A stretch of DNA of 63,491 bases from Faecalibacterium sp. (GTDB lineage Bacteria; Bacillota; Clostridia; Oscillospirales; Ruminococcaceae), in NCBI GenBank assembly GCA_029264955.1, contig JARHYC010000016.1, positions 1-63,491 of the forward strand, in the 5' to 3' direction. Every line of letters starts with the position of its first letter. Positions within the stretch are counted from its first letter, which is position 1. The notes under the pieces are model-generated. The model ran no database searches and was not told the DNA's origin. It saw nothing but the letters and a program-made list of their open reading frames with translations. A program made the translations under genes and the position numbers. This document shows, one piece after another, positions 62,728 to 63,491 of this stretch.

Positions 62728-63491
62728 CTACATTTCAAATATTTTTCGATAACCAGTTTCTTTTTTGCTTTCTTCTATTTTTTCATTTGCAATTTGAATA
62801 CACCGCTTCTGTAATTTCTCTCTCATTGAATAATCCATATTGGCCAGCTCATCAATAGCCTTGGAAAATTCGCTCAAATCAGAGAGCTGTAAAATATACC
62901 CCGCATGCTTGCTAGAAATTGTTTGCCACGGAGTCTGATCGCTAATAACCGGAATACACCCTGCTGACAGCGCTTCAAAAATAACATGTCCATAATTTTC
63001 TCCTAAAGTTGGAAACAGGAACACGTCATAATCCAAGAGTTTCTCCGGGACTTTTTCGGACGGAATATCTCCTTCATAAGTCCACGTTATATTTTGAGGT
63101 AGTTTACTCAACTCTTTTTCGCACTGAATCCAATATCCCTTATCTGTCTGAGGACCACAAACTGCAAACTCAACTTTTGCGTTTACCTGCTGAAGCGCAT
63201 GTGCGGCACCAATTAAGTTTTTCATGGGACTGACTCGAGACAAAAACACAACACGCAATGCACTGTGAGGCATATATTTTCTCTGTTCTCCAACGGTTTT
63301 ATTTCGCGGCAAATCTTCTGCAATTATACAATTAGATTTTTTCCCTATCACCTTTTTCAAATCCAATTCTTCCAAAGCAGACGTAACTGACCATGTAACA
63401 CCTTTAAACAATCCCAGCATCTTAAACGCGTAAATGAACAGCTTCTTTTTCAGTGCCTTCTGAGCAAGGGCTCCTTGAGAAAAGGTCCCCA
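62728..63491 (-). CDS. Glycosyltransferase family 4, partial at the window edge
   Basis: The frame is open past 63420 to the window end: before the internal Met the sequence reads GTFSQGALAQKALKKKLFIYAFK, typical of GT4 proteins, so the 5' end lies outside. C-terminal motifs VVFLSRVSPMKNLIGAAHAL and TLGENYGHVIFEALSAGCIPVIS with both GT4 Glu residues are intact. About 254 residues are present. Confidence 0.9.
   Translation of the reverse strand, partial: GTFSQGALAQKALKKKLFIYAFKMLGLFKGVTWSVTSALEELDLKKVIGKKSNCIIAEDLPRNKTVGEQRKYMPHSALRVVFLSRVSPMKNLIGAAHALQQVNAKVEFAVCGPQTDKGYWIQCEKELSKLPQNITWTYEGDIPSEKVPEKLLDYDVFLFPTLGENYGHVIFEALSAGCIPVISDQTPWQTISSKHAGYILQLSDLSEFSKAIDELANMDYSMREKLQKRCIQIANEKIEESKKETGYRKIFEM

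Overview
The window looks like chromosomal DNA of a low-to-mid GC, Gram-positive, spore-forming Clostridia, most likely a gut member of the Oscillospirales/Ruminococcaceae. This is inferred from a complete spoIIIAA-AH operon, a SpoIIM-like protein, a tyrS T-box, a c-di-AMP receptor, a class B sortase with an SPKTG substrate, and IS3 and IS66 remnants. The species cannot be fixed from sequence alone.

Layout. 1-345 is the 3' end of a repeat-rich surface protein, followed by a decayed IS3 OrfA (552-860). 994-1265 is a cobalamin riboswitch with terminator hairpins. It precedes a translationally coupled pair: a 1972-residue surface protein carrying an alpha/alpha-barrel domain (1307-7225) and a DUF4430 lipoprotein (7218-7958). 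These two domain types are what make up animal intrinsic factor and transcobalamin, so I read the unit as a split, surface-displayed vitamin B12-capture system. It is the most interesting object in the window. 8297-11180 holds a GH129-like glycosidase and a DarA-type c-di-AMP receptor. 11908-17510 is a minus-strand envelope cluster: two-component system, small membrane protein, papain-like amidase, diacylglycerol glycosyltransferase, polysaccharide deacetylase and MprF-like membrane protein.

18136-34866 is a long plus-strand housekeeping block: spoIIIAA-AH, asp23, nusB, a TsaD paralogue, xseA, xseB, ispA, yuiD, dxs, tlyA, nadK, argR, recN, and T-box-controlled tyrS. Next come a GntR pseudogene, uridine phosphorylase, a small transaldolase, a six-tRNA cluster (Gly, Val, Asp, Phe, Gly, Cys), radA and a XerC/D recombinase. 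On the minus strand follow spoIIM-like, a TIGR04086 protein, yajC, tgt and queA, then on the plus strand asd, dapA and a CapA-family protein.

After an IS66 remnant (48253-48727) the rest, all minus strand and more AT-rich toward the end, is a capsule/exopolysaccharide locus. It contains CpsD kinase, CpsB phosphatase, an SPKTG surface protein, an LCP ligase, sortase B, a CpsC/Wzz-like protein, a UDP-GlcNAc 4,6-dehydratase, Wzx, Wzy, one GT14 and four GT4 glycosyltransferases, the last cut by the window edge. Together these would build, export, length-control and anchor a surface polysaccharide.
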